Shown here one piece after another: positions 26,365-34,998 of a stretch of DNA of 64,000 bases. Under the pieces are notes generated by a model, which made no database searches, was not told the DNA's origin, and saw only the letters and a program-made list of their open reading frames with translations. Source of the DNA: Pseudomonas viridiflava. Lineage in GTDB: Bacteria; Pseudomonadota; Gammaproteobacteria; Pseudomonadales; Pseudomonadaceae. Within the stretch, counting starts at the first letter, position 1, and each line of letters opens with the position of its first letter. The translations under genes were made by a program, and so were the position numbers. The stretch spans positions 186,001 to 250,000 of the forward strand of contig NZ_UTIQ01000241.1 in the NCBI RefSeq assembly GCF_900582625.1. Reading direction: 5' to 3'.

Positions 26365-26973
26365 ATGGCTTTGAATACCTGGCTCGTTTATTTGCTCGCC
26401 GTCGTTGGCCTGTCGCTGACGCCGGGACCGAATGCGTTGTTGGCGCTCAGCCATGGGGCGTTGTATGGGCAGCGCAAAACGCTGTTTACCATCGCAGGTG
26501 GCATGCTTGGTTTCACGCTGCTGATGGCGCTATCGATGTTTGGCATCGGTGCGTTGTTGCAGGCTTCGGCCCATGCGCTGACGGTGTTGAAGTGGATAGG
26601 TGGGGCGTACCTGGTGTGGTTGGGTTTTCAACTATGGCGCGCGCCGCCGATTACGCTGACCGAGGAAACCGGGCCGGACCGAGCCGGCCACGCCTTGTTT
26701 CGTCAGGGGCTGTTGTCCGCCGTTTCGAATCCGAAGGTGATTCTGTTCTTCGGCGCCTTCTTGCCGCAGTTCCTCGATCCAAGCCGCGCGCTGTGGCTGC
26801 AATTTGTGATTCTGGTGCTGACCTTCGTGTTGTTCGAAGCGGTGGTAGAGTTTCTGCTGGCGCGCATGGCGCATCGCATTCGGCCGTGGCTGGAACGCAC
26901 CGGCAAAGGCTTCAACCGGGCGTGCGGCGGTATGTTCGCCCTGATGGGGGCGGCGTTGCCGACGTTGCGTTAA
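26365..26973 (+). CDS. LysE/RhtB-family amino acid exporter
   Basis: A 202-aa inner-membrane protein with five to six helices. The start of the family, VVGLSLTPGPNALLALSHGALYG, and the middle GAYLVWLGFQLWR and SNPKVILFFGAFLPQF motifs place it with RhtB-type exporters of homoserine, threonine or related amino acids. The next gene, an AraC regulator, starts three bases after its stop, so the two are co-transcribed. Confidence 0.9.
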   Translation: MALNTWLVYLLAVVGLSLTPGPNALLALSHGALYGQRKTLFTIAGGMLGFTLLMALSMFGIGALLQASAHALTVLKWIGGAYLVWLGFQLWRAPPITLTEETGPDRAGHALFRQGLLSAVSNPKVILFFGAFLPQFLDPSRALWLQFVILVLTFVLFEAVVEFLLARMAHRIRPWLERTGKGFNRACGGMFALMGAALPTLR

Positions 26974-26976
26974 ATC

Positions 26977-27747
26977 ATGGCTCGCGCTGCTCCTCCCGAC
27001 CTTCATCGCCCTGGCGCCGCTTTACGAACGGTGGCGCGCAGCTATCCACGCGGTTTGTTTATCGAGCCCCACGCCCATGATTGGGGTCAGTTGCTGTATG
27101 CCATGAGCGGCATCATGTGGGTGGAAACGCCCGGCGAGGCGGTGTTGGTTCCGCCGTTGCGCGCGGTGTGGTTGCCGGCTCATGTGCCGCATGCGGTTCG
27201 GGTGGTTTCGGAGCTGGAGATGCGCAACATCTACCTGCGCCCGGACCAGCCGCATACCTTGCCCACCACCACGCAAGTGGTCGACGTGAAGCCGCTGCTG
27301 CGCGAGCTGATTCTCGGTTTGGTGGAGCAGCAAGGCGCCGAAGACAGCGAGTACTACCAACACCTGAGTGCCCTGGCCGTGCTGGAGTTGCAGCGCGCCC
27401 GCCATTCGTATTTGCGCGTACCGCTGCCGGATGCCAGCGACCGGCGCTTGCTGACCCTGTGCCAAGCGGTAATCGCCTCGCCCTCGCTGGCGTTTTCGTT
27501 CGAGCAGCACGCGGCAGCCGCCGGTGCCAGCGTGCGCACACTGGCGCGGCTGTTCCAAGACAGCATGGGCATGGGCTTCGCCCACTGGCGCCGGCAAGTG
27601 CAGTTGGCAACGGCAGTCGCCGCGTTGATTGAAGGTGCGCCGGTTAGTCGTATTGCCGCCGACCTCGGCTATCGGCCCAGCAGCTTCAGCGACATGTTCC
27701 GGCGCGAACTCGGCATGGCGCCTTCCGAGTACGTGGCGAAGCAATAG
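26977..27747 (+). CDS. AraC-family regulator with cupin N-terminus
   Basis: A 256-aa protein: cupin-like sensing domain at residues about 20-95 (FIEPHAHDWGQLLYAMSGIMWVETP, then LRAVWLPAHVPHAV) and a C-terminal AraC domain with two helix-turn-helix units (EQHAAAAGASVRTLARLFQ and VSRIAADLGYRPSSFSDMFRRELG). It starts three bases after the exporter gene and probably regulates it. The inducer is unknown, likely a small molecule bound by the cupin. Confidence 0.9.
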   Translation: MARAAPPDLHRPGAALRTVARSYPRGLFIEPHAHDWGQLLYAMSGIMWVETPGEAVLVPPLRAVWLPAHVPHAVRVVSELEMRNIYLRPDQPHTLPTTTQVVDVKPLLRELILGLVEQQGAEDSEYYQHLSALAVLELQRARHSYLRVPLPDASDRRLLTLCQAVIASPSLAFSFEQHAAAAGASVRTLARLFQDSMGMGFAHWRRQVQLATAVAALIEGAPVSRIAADLGYRPSSFSDMFRRELGMAPSEYVAKQ

Positions 27748-27850
27748 CCGCACAGGTTGGCCGATATACAGAAGCGTTTGACCTGAGCACCGTTTTCCCG
27801 TCAGTAGACTGAGCCCCATTCCCACCTCACTTCCGGGAAAGGAGGCTCCC

Positions 27851-28024
27851 ATGAACTACCTTATTTCTCTCGCCGCCGGGCTGCTGGTCGGCGTCATCTA
27901 CAACGTATTGGACGTGCGCTCTCCCGCGCCGCCGGCCATCGCCCTGGTCGGTTTGCTGGGCATGTTGGCCGGCGAGCAACTGATTCCGGTCGGCCGCCAA
28001 TTGATTGCCCACTGGTTGTCCTGA
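27851..28024 (+). CDS. XapX domain protein
   Basis: A 57-aa two-helix membrane protein: NYLISLAAGLLVGVIYNVL is the first helix, DVRSPAPPAI the conserved loop, and ALVGLLGMLAGEQLIP the second. This is the XapX pattern. Function unknown; family members often sit beside oxidoreductase and hydrolase genes, as here. AAAGGAGG lies seven bases before the ATG, a strong ribosome-binding site. The next gene begins 35 bases after its stop, so the two are likely one operon. Confidence 0.85.
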   Translation: MNYLISLAAGLLVGVIYNVLDVRSPAPPAIALVGLLGMLAGEQLIPVGRQLIAHWLS

Positions 28025-28059
28025 TTCTTCTTTCAATCTGCCTCGCAAAAGGAGCGCAT

Positions 28060-29019
28060 ATGCACGCGTTGCAATTTACCCTCACGGGCGACCTGAACTC
28101 TCTTCAGCACGTTGAAGTGCCAACGCCTGCCGTCGCCGAGGGCGAGGTACTGGTGGAAATTCGCGCAGCGGGATTGAACCCCAGCGACATCAAGAATGTG
28201 CTCGGCCGTTTTCCGTACACCACCGTGCCGCGAATTCCGGGGCGCGATTTTGCCGGCGTGGTCGTTGAAGGGCCAAGTCACTTGCTCGGTCAAGCAGTGT
28301 GGGGCACTGGCAAGGGCCTGGGTTTTACCCGTGATGGCAGCCATGCCAGCCATATCGCCCTGCCGGCTGCTGCCGTTGCGCTGAAACCTCAGGCGTTGAG
28401 TTTTGCCCAGGCGGCCAGCTGCGGCGTGCCGTTCACCACCGCTTGGGATGCGCTGGAACGCAGCGGGGTAAAAGCCGGCACCACGTTGCTGGTGATAGGC
28501 GCCAACGGTGCCGTCGGCGATGCAGCGGTGAACCTGGCCAAGGCCAGAGGCGCCCAGGTACTCGCAGCGGTGCGCCGGCCGGAAGCGGTGGAAAACCTCA
28601 ATCAGCGCGGCATTGCTGCCTTGCTTTTGGGCGATCCGGCAGCGTTGCCGGCTCAGGTTGAAGCCCACTTTCCGGGCGGTGCCGAGGTGATCTTCGACAC
28701 CACCGGCTTCTGGCTTCCCGCCGCCGTGCCAGCCTTGGCCACCTTCGGGCGCATCGCCATTATCGCGGCGCCGGTAGACGGCAACGTGCAATTCCCGGCG
28801 CTGGCGCTGTATCGGCGCGGCGGCGTACTGGTGGGCGTCAATTCGTTGCTGTACAGCCCGCAAGAATGCGCAGCGATGCTCGACGGCTTTGGCAGTTTGT
28901 TCGATCAGGGGTTGTTGCCGCTGCCCGAGCAACTGCGCGAAGTGCCATTGAGCGAAGGCGTGGCGAGTTATCACGCGGTGAATGGCGGCAGCGGCGATAA
29001 ATTCATTCTGCTGCCCTGA
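28060..29019 (+). CDS. Zinc-free MDR oxidoreductase (quinone oxidoreductase-like)
   Basis: A 319-aa medium-chain dehydrogenase/reductase. It opens with the GroES-like half (GLNPSDIKNVLGRFP, IPGRDFAGVVVEG) and continues with the Rossmann half (LLVIGANGAVGDAAVNLAKARGAQV). The structural and catalytic zinc cysteines are missing, which points to the quinone oxidoreductase branch using NADPH. Substrate unknown. AAAGGAGCGCAT precedes the ATG. It is the second MDR gene in the window and is not closely similar to the one at 13.3 kb. Confidence 0.87.
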   Translation: MHALQFTLTGDLNSLQHVEVPTPAVAEGEVLVEIRAAGLNPSDIKNVLGRFPYTTVPRIPGRDFAGVVVEGPSHLLGQAVWGTGKGLGFTRDGSHASHIALPAAAVALKPQALSFAQAASCGVPFTTAWDALERSGVKAGTTLLVIGANGAVGDAAVNLAKARGAQVLAAVRRPEAVENLNQRGIAALLLGDPAALPAQVEAHFPGGAEVIFDTTGFWLPAAVPALATFGRIAIIAAPVDGNVQFPALALYRRGGVLVGVNSLLYSPQECAAMLDGFGSLFDQGLLPLPEQLREVPLSEGVASYHAVNGGSGDKFILLP

Positions 29020-29124
29020 TCGCGGCGACACGGGCGCGGGCTTTGTGGTTAGATTTGACCGCCCTCGCCCGCTTCCGGCCTGCTTTTGACCACGTCCGGG
29101 CGACTGACTCAACTCGGTATCGCC

Positions 29125-29847
29125 ATGCGTTTTCTGCCTCTTGTCCTTCTGTTGCTTTGCGCCTGCAGCGCAGCAGAAGAGCGCCCGCTGCGTTTTTCGG
29201 TGATCGAAAGCTGGGCCATGCCGCTGGTCAGCGTCGAAAACGGCGAAGCCACCGGCGGCATCATTTACGACTTGCAGATGCGCCTGGCCGAAAAGGTCGG
29301 CCGGCGCGCTGAAATGCTCGTGCTGCCACGCAAGCGCGTGCAGGCCATGCTGGTTCGCGGCGAAATTGATGTGCGCTGCTATGTGAACCCGATCTGGATG
29401 ACCGAGTCCCACCATCAGTACATTTGGAGCGTGCCGTTTATGAAACAGCGCGACATGCTGGTGGCCCGGAACAAACAGGACATGACCCTCGAACAGTTGC
29501 ACGGCCAGATGGTCGGCACCGTGCTGGGCTATGTGTACCCGCAACTGCAGGGCAAGTTCGACAGCCGCGACTTGCAGCGCGACGACGCCCGCACCCAGGA
29601 ATTGGCCCTGCTCAAGCTTGATGCCGGCCGTAACGACTACGCGGTGAGCAGCGAACTGACGCTGAACTGGTTCAACCGCACCCAGGCGCCGCAGCACAAG
29701 TTGCAGGCGCTGCAAGAGCTCTCGTCAGACCTGGCCTCGTGCATCGTTCGCGACGAGCCGGACGTGCCCACCATGGCCTTGCTGCGCGCGCTGGTGCAAA
29801 TGAGCAACGACGGCGAATTCGAAAAGATATTGGCCAGTTACCGCTAA
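29125..29847 (+). CDS. Periplasmic solute-binding protein family 3 (orphan, lipoprotein-like)
   Basis: A 240-aa protein with a short signal ending in L-C-A-C (residues 11-14), which could be a lipobox, and a type-3 binding fold (LRFSVIESWAMPLVSVENGEATGGIIYDLQMRLAEKVGR). It carries the regular IDVRCYVNPIWMTESHHQYIWS stretch of this family. It stands alone without permease genes, like the one at 10.6 kb. The ATG at 29125 is preferred because the signal peptide starts there. Confidence 0.83.
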   Translation: MRFLPLVLLLLCACSAAEERPLRFSVIESWAMPLVSVENGEATGGIIYDLQMRLAEKVGRRAEMLVLPRKRVQAMLVRGEIDVRCYVNPIWMTESHHQYIWSVPFMKQRDMLVARNKQDMTLEQLHGQMVGTVLGYVYPQLQGKFDSRDLQRDDARTQELALLKLDAGRNDYAVSSELTLNWFNRTQAPQHKLQALQELSSDLASCIVRDEPDVPTMALLRALVQMSNDGEFEKILASYR

Positions 29848-29930
29848 ACCTTCCCGCAAGAATTTGTTCTCACCTGCCCCACCGGTGAATCCGTTCACCC
29901 GTTCAAGTTATCCGATTCGAGGCTGTATCC

Positions 29931-31148
29931 ATGTCTGATGTGTTGCCCGCTGCGGCGCCCACTGCACCGATTGCCAAGCAGTTGTCGGCCCGCGCTATTT
30001 TGTTGATTGAACTGGCGCTGTCGCTGGGCGGTTTCGCCATTGGCACCGGTGAGTTTTCGATCATGGGCTTGATGCCAGACGTGGCCGCCGACTTGGGCAT
30101 TACCGAGCCGCAGGTGGGCCATGTGATCAGCACGTACGCGCTCGGCGTTGTGGTCGGCGCACCGCTGTTGGCGATATTGGGTTCGCGTCTGCCGCGCCGT
30201 AATTTGCTCTTGCTGCTGATGGCGATTTTCGCCGTCGGCAACTTCGCCACCGCGCTGGCACCGGATTACCACTCGATGATGGCGTTCCGCTTCTTCGCCG
30301 GCCTGCCCCATGGCGCCTATTTCGGCGTGGCAATGCTGGTGGCGGCGTCCATGGCGCCGCCGCACAAGCGGGCCAAAGCGGTTAGCCGGGTGATGCTCGG
30401 CCTTACGGTGGCCATTCTAGTGGGCAACCCGCTGGCCACCTGGCTCGGTCAGTTGGCCAGTTGGCGTTATGCCTTTGCTCTGGTCGGCGTTATCGCCCTC
30501 AGCACGGTGGCGATGGTTGCGTGGTTTTTGCCGCTGGATAAAAACGAACCACGCAGCTACCCGATGCGCGAGCTACGCGCGTTTAACCGTGCGCAAGTGT
30601 GGTTGGCGCTGGCCATCAGCTCGGTCGGTTTTGCCGGCATGTTTTGCGTGTTCAGCTACATGGCGCCCACGTTATTGCAAGTGACCCACCTGTCAGCAGC
30701 CTGGATTCCCTTCGCCCTTGCCGCATTCGGGCTGGGCAGCATTGTCGGCAATATGGTCGGCGGCTGGCTGTTCGACAAACTGCAATTCAAAGCCGTGGCG
30801 TGGCTGTTGGTGTGGAGTGCACTGGTGCTGGCGATATTCCCGTTGGCAGCGCTCTCGCCTTGGAGCGTGTTGCCAGCGGTGTTCGCCGTCGGCTCCATGG
30901 TGTCGCTCGGCGCGCCATTACAAACGCATTTGATGGATGTGGCCCAAGACGCGCAAACCCTCGCCGCCGCCTCCAACCACGCTGCCTTCAACGTGGCCAA
31001 CGCGCTAGGGCCGTGGCTCGGTGGCATGGCGATCAGCGCCGGTTTCGGCTGGACGTCCACCGGCTACATCGGCGCGGCCACAGCGCTTGCCGGTCTGATG
31101 GTGTTCTTCGTGGCCTGGCGCTTTGAGCCGAAAGCAGCAACGCGCTGA
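29931..31148 (+). CDS. MFS transporter of the AraJ/sugar-efflux type
   Basis: A 405-aa protein with twelve hydrophobic helices. GTGEFSIMGLMPDVAADLGITEPQVGHVISTYALGVVVGAPLL and GSRLPRRNLLLLLMAIF contain the family's helix 1 and the loop 2-3 motif with basic residues. This DHA1 subgroup (AraJ, PbuE, YdhP) exports sugars, nucleosides or drugs; the substrate here is unknown. It ends exactly where the opposite cupin gene ends (no gap). Confidence 0.9.
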   Translation: MSDVLPAAAPTAPIAKQLSARAILLIELALSLGGFAIGTGEFSIMGLMPDVAADLGITEPQVGHVISTYALGVVVGAPLLAILGSRLPRRNLLLLLMAIFAVGNFATALAPDYHSMMAFRFFAGLPHGAYFGVAMLVAASMAPPHKRAKAVSRVMLGLTVAILVGNPLATWLGQLASWRYAFALVGVIALSTVAMVAWFLPLDKNEPRSYPMRELRAFNRAQVWLALAISSVGFAGMFCVFSYMAPTLLQVTHLSAAWIPFALAAFGLGSIVGNMVGGWLFDKLQFKAVAWLLVWSALVLAIFPLAALSPWSVLPAVFAVGSMVSLGAPLQTHLMDVAQDAQTLAAASNHAAFNVANALGPWLGGMAISAGFGWTSTGYIGAATALAGLMVFFVAWRFEPKAATR

Positions 31149-31571
31149 TTACTCGGCGCCACCCAGCGGTTTTACCAACGGCGTCTTGCCGTCGGACAGC
31201 AACCACGCCACTAAAACAGCCGGCTCGCTCTGGCTGGCATTGCGTGTCACGCGATGCTCCTGCCCTGGCGCCTCGTACCACGCATCGCCGGCTTTGTAGG
31301 TGTGCAGCGGGCCGCCGTCCAACGACGATTCAACCGCGCCGCTGACCACCACCACAAACACCGGTCCGGGGTGCCGGTGCGGCTTGGACGTGGCGCCCGG
31401 GGCGAATTCCACACGCAGTGCGGTGGCATCGGAGCTGGCAACCGCAGGCAAATTGGCGTGGGCGACGGGCGCTACCGTTTCGTCGCCAGCACCGCCGCCG
31501 TGGGCATGTGCCAGTGAAGTGAACAGCGTTAACAGCAATGCCGAGGTGCGCAAGAGCGTGCCCATGGTCAC
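31149..31571 (-). CDS. Exported cupin-domain protein
   Basis: A 140-aa protein with a signal peptide (cleavage near AHA-HG), a His/Gly stretch (HAHGGGAGDE) after it and one cupin barrel with metal-type ligands in KPHRHPGPVFVVVVSGAVE and the later GDAWYEAPGQEHRVTRNAS. It is likely a periplasmic metal-dependent protein. The GTG at 31571 overlaps the stop of the upstream carboxymuconolactone gene (GTGA), suggesting translational coupling; an ATG two codons later is the alternative. Confidence 0.83.
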   Translation of the reverse strand: MTMGTLLRTSALLLTLFTSLAHAHGGGAGDETVAPVAHANLPAVASSDATALRVEFAPGATSKPHRHPGPVFVVVVSGAVESSLDGGPLHTYKAGDAWYEAPGQEHRVTRNASQSEPAVLVAWLLSDGKTPLVKPLGGAE

Positions 31572-32011
31572 AACCCCGGCTGCATGGCGAAGCCCACACC
31601 GAAACGGTTCCAGGCGTTGATTGTGGCAATGGCGAAGGTCAGGTCGGCGAGTTCGCGTTCGTTGAATTGCTTCGCCACTTCGCTGTAAACCGCGTCTGGG
31701 GCACCGCGCTCTGCCAGCAAGGTCAGGGTTTCAGTCCACAGCAACGCGGCCCGCTCGCGCTCACTGAAAAACGGCGTTTCGTGCCAAGCCGACAGGGCAA
31801 AGATGCGCCGCGGGGTTTCGCCCAGTTTGATCGCGTCGGCGCTGTGCATATCGATGCAGTAGGCGCAGCCGTTGAGCTGTGAGGCGCGAATTTTCACCAG
31901 CTCGTGCAGCGATTTTTCCAGCGACGATTCGCCCATCGCTTTTTCCAGCCCCAGCAAAGCCTTGAAAGCGTGGGGAGCGACCTGAGCGTAGTTAACGCGC
32001 GAATTGTTCAT
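31568..32011 (-). CDS. Carboxymuconolactone decarboxylase/AhpD-like protein
   Basis: A 147-aa helical protein with the AhpD active site: Cys49-x-x-Cys52 and His56 in NGCAYCIDMH, plus Glu37. Such proteins act as alkylhydroperoxidases using a thiol partner; the annotation as decarboxylase is a family name only. It forms a coupled pair with the exported cupin gene and is divergent from a LysR gene, which likely regulates it. Confidence 0.9.
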   Translation of the reverse strand: MNNSRVNYAQVAPHAFKALLGLEKAMGESSLEKSLHELVKIRASQLNGCAYCIDMHSADAIKLGETPRRIFALSAWHETPFFSERERAALLWTETLTLLAERGAPDAVYSEVAKQFNERELADLTFAIATINAWNRFGVGFAMQPGL

Positions 32012-32125
32012 CTCCGTTTCCTCAGTGGTGGCCGGCGGCTTGCCGGGGTGAAACCACTCTATTGCTCAGCTATGCGCGGATAAATACACTAAAACCGGAA
32101 ACATTAGACGGACTCTCGGACAATC

Positions 32126-33046
32126 ATGGCCTTTGACCGCATCGATGCAATGCGCGCGTTCTGCCGCATCGTGGAACTGAGCAGTTTCACCCGCGCCGCC
32201 GAAGCCATGGGCGTGGCGAAAACCACGCTGTCTGGGCAGATTCAGGCGCTTGAAAGCCAACTCGGGGTGAAATTGCTGCACCGCACCACGCGCCGGGTAA
32301 CCCCCACCACAGACGGCGCCGCCTATTACGAGCGCGCCAGAACCGTGCTTGAAGATGTCGACGAACTGGAAGCCAGCGTCTCGCAAACCCGCACCGTTGC
32401 ACGGGGCAAGGTTCGAGTAGAAATGCCTTCGCCGGTGGGACGTTTTTTGCTGATTCCAGCCCTGCCGGATTTCGTCGCTGAGTACCCGGACATCCAACTC
32501 GACGTCGGCTGTAGCGAACGCGTGGTGGACCTGGTGCAAGAAGGCGTTGACTGCGCCATTCGCGGCGGCACCGTCACCGACGCGGATTTGGTGTGCCGTG
32601 CCATCGGCCAGATGCGCTTCGTCCTGTGCGCATCGCCCGGCTACTTGCACGGCAAAGCGACCATCTGCACGCCCGCCGACCTACCGCAGCACCGCTTTTT
32701 GGCGTTTGTGTTTCCGGTGACCGGGCGGCAGAACCCGGTGCGTTTGAGTCGCGCTGAACACAGCGTGGTCATTGAGCAGACGCCGGCCATGCGCTTCAAC
32801 ACAGGCGGTGCGTATATCGCGGCAGCGCAGGCTGGGTTGGGGTTTGTGTCGGTACCGCTGTGCGAAGCGCAACCGCTGCTAGTCAGCGGCGAGCTGGTGC
32901 AACTGCTGCCGGACTGGAGCCTGCCGAGCATGCCTATCAGCGTGGTGTATCCCTATGCCAGGCGCCTTTCGGCACGGGTTCGCGCCTTTACCACGTGGGC
33001 GGCAGCGACCATGGCCGACGACCCGATGTGGCGTCTGGACGACTGA
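32126..33046 (+). CDS. LysR-family regulator
   Basis: A 306-aa regulator with an N-terminal helix-turn-helix (FTRAAEAMGVAKTTLSGQIQALE) and a LysR co-inducer domain. The AMRAFCRIVELSSFTRAAEAMG opening is of the DmlR/PtrR-like cluster common in proteobacteria. It is divergent from the AhpD-like/cupin pair with 113 bp between, so these are its most likely targets. Inducer unknown. Confidence 0.9.
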   Translation: MAFDRIDAMRAFCRIVELSSFTRAAEAMGVAKTTLSGQIQALESQLGVKLLHRTTRRVTPTTDGAAYYERARTVLEDVDELEASVSQTRTVARGKVRVEMPSPVGRFLLIPALPDFVAEYPDIQLDVGCSERVVDLVQEGVDCAIRGGTVTDADLVCRAIGQMRFVLCASPGYLHGKATICTPADLPQHRFLAFVFPVTGRQNPVRLSRAEHSVVIEQTPAMRFNTGGAYIAAAQAGLGFVSVPLCEAQPLLVSGELVQLLPDWSLPSMPISVVYPYARRLSARVRAFTTWAAATMADDPMWRLDD

Positions 33047-33195
33047 GCGGCTGAACGCGGCAATAGCGCCGCGCGCTCCCTGCTTTCTCCCACGCTGCTG
33101 TGCGTTACTTCCTCCAGACGCAACTGGCGCGGCGGCCTAGTGTCGTTGCAGCCATGGCAGCGGCCTTGGCGGCACTAACGGAGAGGGATTTCCAA

Positions 33196-33264
33196 ATGAG
33201 TACACGCACTGCGCTTTTATCACTTGCAAGCCGTGATGCAATACATCACACTTCTTTCCCATGA
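33196..33264 (+). CDS. Possible 22-aa leader ORF coupled to higB
   Basis: ATG with GGAGAGGG about nine bases upstream, 22 codons, and a TGA that overlaps the higB ATG (ATGA). The higB start itself has only pyrimidines before it (CACACTTCTTTCCC), no ribosome-binding site, which makes coupling attractive. The reading frame crosses the probable operator, so if transcription starts inside that operator this ORF is not expressed with higB. Peptide sequence shows no known motif. Confidence 0.3.
   Translation: MSTRTALLSLASRDAIHHTSFP
33233..33249. promoter_or_regulatory. Palindromic operator of the higBA genes
   Basis: GTGATG-CAATA-CATCAC is a perfect 6-bp inverted repeat with a 5-bp spacer, 11 bp before higB. 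Position and symmetry fit autoregulation by the antitoxin HigA. Confidence 0.65.
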
Positions 33265-33539
33265 TCCGCAGCTTCCAGCACAAGGGTTTACGCCAGTTTC
33301 ATGAAAACGGCTGTACCCGCGGCATTCAAGCCGATCATGCCAAACGCCTCGCGCGACAGCTGCAGTTTATGGACCACGCTGTCGCACCTGCCGACCTCAA
33401 CATCCCTGGCTGGCGGCTGCACGCGCTCAAGGGCGAGCTTGATCAGTACTGGTCGCTCACGGTGAACGCCAACTGGCGAATGGTGTTTCGCTTCGTCGAT
33501 TCCGATATCGAATTGGTCAACTACGTGGATTACCACTGA
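33261..33539 (+). CDS. higB: HigB-type toxin of a type II toxin-antitoxin system
   Basis: A 92-aa RelE-superfamily mRNA interferase of the HigB/plasmid-maintenance killer group: FQHKGLRQFHENG at the start, then LHALKGELDQYWSLTVNANWRMVFRFVD, where Arg, Trp and the C-terminal beta strands form the ribosome-dependent active site. It ends 16 bases before its antitoxin, in the toxin-first order typical for higBA. The start codon lacks an own ribosome-binding sequence. Confidence 0.93.
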   Translation: MIRSFQHKGLRQFHENGCTRGIQADHAKRLARQLQFMDHAVAPADLNIPGWRLHALKGELDQYWSLTVNANWRMVFRFVDSDIELVNYVDYH

Positions 33540-33555
33540 AAAGGAAAACCGCACC

Positions 33556-33843
33556 ATGGGCATTTTCAATCCGCCACACCCTGGCGAAACGCTGCGCGAA
33601 GACGTGCTGCCCGAGCTGAACATCAGTGTCGCGGAACTGGCGCGCCGTTTGGGCTTTGCTCGCGAAACCCTGTCGCGCATCCTGCATGGCCATGCCCCCA
33701 TCAGTCCGGACCTGGCGGTGCGTCTGGAGGCTGCCGGAATCGGTACGGCGCAGACGTGGATGAGCGTGCAGATCGATTACGACCTGTGGCAAGCGCGAAA
33801 TCGACCCCAGCCTGCCATCGAGCGTTTTGCGGCATTGCCTTGA
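33556..33843 (+). CDS. higA: HigA-type antitoxin
   Basis: A 95-aa XRE-family protein with HPGETLREDVLPELNISVAELARRLGFARETLSRILHGHAPISPDLAVRLEAAG, the HigA/VapI helix-turn-helix with its N-terminal GETL signature. It binds HigB and represses the operon. AAGGAAAACCGCACC gives it its own ribosome-binding site, so antitoxin is made even when coupling to higB is poor. Confidence 0.94.
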   Translation: MGIFNPPHPGETLREDVLPELNISVAELARRLGFARETLSRILHGHAPISPDLAVRLEAAGIGTAQTWMSVQIDYDLWQARNRPQPAIERFAALP

Positions 33844-33875
33844 TGCTCGGCCCGCATTGCCAGGAGCAGCGCTTA

Positions 33876-34412
33876 ATGTCGATCACCACCGCGCGCCTGC
33901 TGCTACGCCGCCCGGTGTTGGCAGACTTCCAACGCTTCTTTGCCATTCACTCTGACCCCGCGACCAACCAGTTCAACCCGGCGGGGCCGCTCACCGATTG
34001 CAGCAAAGCCGAGACGCTGTTCAACGCCTGGCTCGCCCATTGGCAACTGCATGGCTACGGCCAGTGGGCCGTCGCCAGCCGCACTGAACCGGAGGAAATT
34101 ATCGGTTTCGGCGGTATCGCCCAGCGCCTTTACGGTGAGGTGGAGCGCCTCAATTTGGGATACCGCTTTGCAACATCGGCGTGGGGCAATGGATACGCCA
34201 CCGAACTGGCAGTGCAAGCGCTTCGCTATGCCCTGGAAGACCTGCAACAACCCCGCGTGTTCGCCATCGTGCGGCCGGCGCACACGGCCTCGATTCGAGT
34301 GCTTGAGAAGATCGGTATGCAGCGCATCGGCCTGCTCGACGATGTACCCGGCCAGCCGGCCAGTCTCATTTATGAAACGCAGGCAACGCCCCGCCTCGCT
34401 TGCCCTGAATAA
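33876..34412 (+). CDS. GNAT-family N-acetyltransferase (RimJ/RimL type)
   Basis: A 178-aa acetyl-CoA-dependent acetyltransferase: TTARLLLRRPVLADFQRFFAIHSDP opening, LGYRFATSAWGNGYATELAVQALRYAL with the acetyl-CoA-binding loop, and ASIRVLEKIGMQRIG. The substrate may be a ribosomal protein N-terminus or a small molecule. AGGAG stands nine bases before the ATG. It lies 32 bases after higA and may be transcribed from the higBA promoter. Confidence 0.88.
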   Translation: MSITTARLLLRRPVLADFQRFFAIHSDPATNQFNPAGPLTDCSKAETLFNAWLAHWQLHGYGQWAVASRTEPEEIIGFGGIAQRLYGEVERLNLGYRFATSAWGNGYATELAVQALRYALEDLQQPRVFAIVRPAHTASIRVLEKIGMQRIGLLDDVPGQPASLIYETQATPRLACPE

Positions 34413-34662
34413 TCGCGGTGGCACGCACGCCATCGCTTTTGACGCCAATCCCATCACATTTTTTGCCTCAACCGCCCTAGAACGGGCTTTTGCGGGCGAA
34501 ATGTGCGAGCTGTTTCCTATACAAATGGCGAATCTGGCTTAGGGTTAACTCAGCCATCCCGGATTTCCCCGTACCCGCTTTCGGGTTCGCGGTTGGCCCT
34601 GTTGTGTTCGCCTCGTCCAGGCAGATCACAGCGCCACTCGGTTCAAACGAAGGGAAGCGAAG
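34413..34662. other. Intergenic region without recognised content
   Basis: About 250 bases with low coding character. Small hairpin-prone segments (ACGGGCTTTTGCGGG and CCCGCTTTCGGG) are present but no convincing terminator or promoter. Confidence 0.4.
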
Positions 34663-34971
34663 ATGAACGTCAATGACGTCTACGAAAATGCCGCTACTGG
34701 CGATTTGCAAGCGCTCGAATTGATCTCTATCGAAGGTGGAATTTACCTGCTGCAAGCCCATGTCGAAGGGCGTGTGCATTCCATCAAAATGCCCGACGGT
34801 GCGATGCTGCGTTTACGCTCGGTGACCCATGCGCGCGAGTTGCTGCAGGGCTTGCCGATCACCGTGCCGTTTCATTTGGTGCATTGCGAAGTGCATACGG
34901 AAATGTGCGGGTTCAGCGAAGGTCCGCAAGAGCCACTGCGAGAGCGTATTTCGCTGGGTTCGGCCTGGTGA
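34663..34971 (+). CDS. DUF6482-like hypothetical protein
   Basis: A 102-aa soluble protein with an acidic start (MNVNDVYENAATGDLQALELISIEGGIYLLQ) and a beta-rich middle. The pattern fits a Pseudomonas family annotated DUF6482; no function is known. GAAGGGAAGCGAAG supplies the ribosome-binding site. It is followed by a 104-bp gap containing a Pho-box-like site for the next gene. Confidence 0.72.
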   Translation: MNVNDVYENAATGDLQALELISIEGGIYLLQAHVEGRVHSIKMPDGAMLRLRSVTHARELLQGLPITVPFHLVHCEVHTEMCGFSEGPQEPLRERISLGSAW

Positions 34972-34998
34972 ATGAGGCAGCCATCACCGCCGCCTGAA

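Noticed and set aside
28033..29715. 560-codon minus-strand frame opposite the MDR and binding-protein genes
   Set aside because: It spans two well-supported genes and has no recognisable domain.
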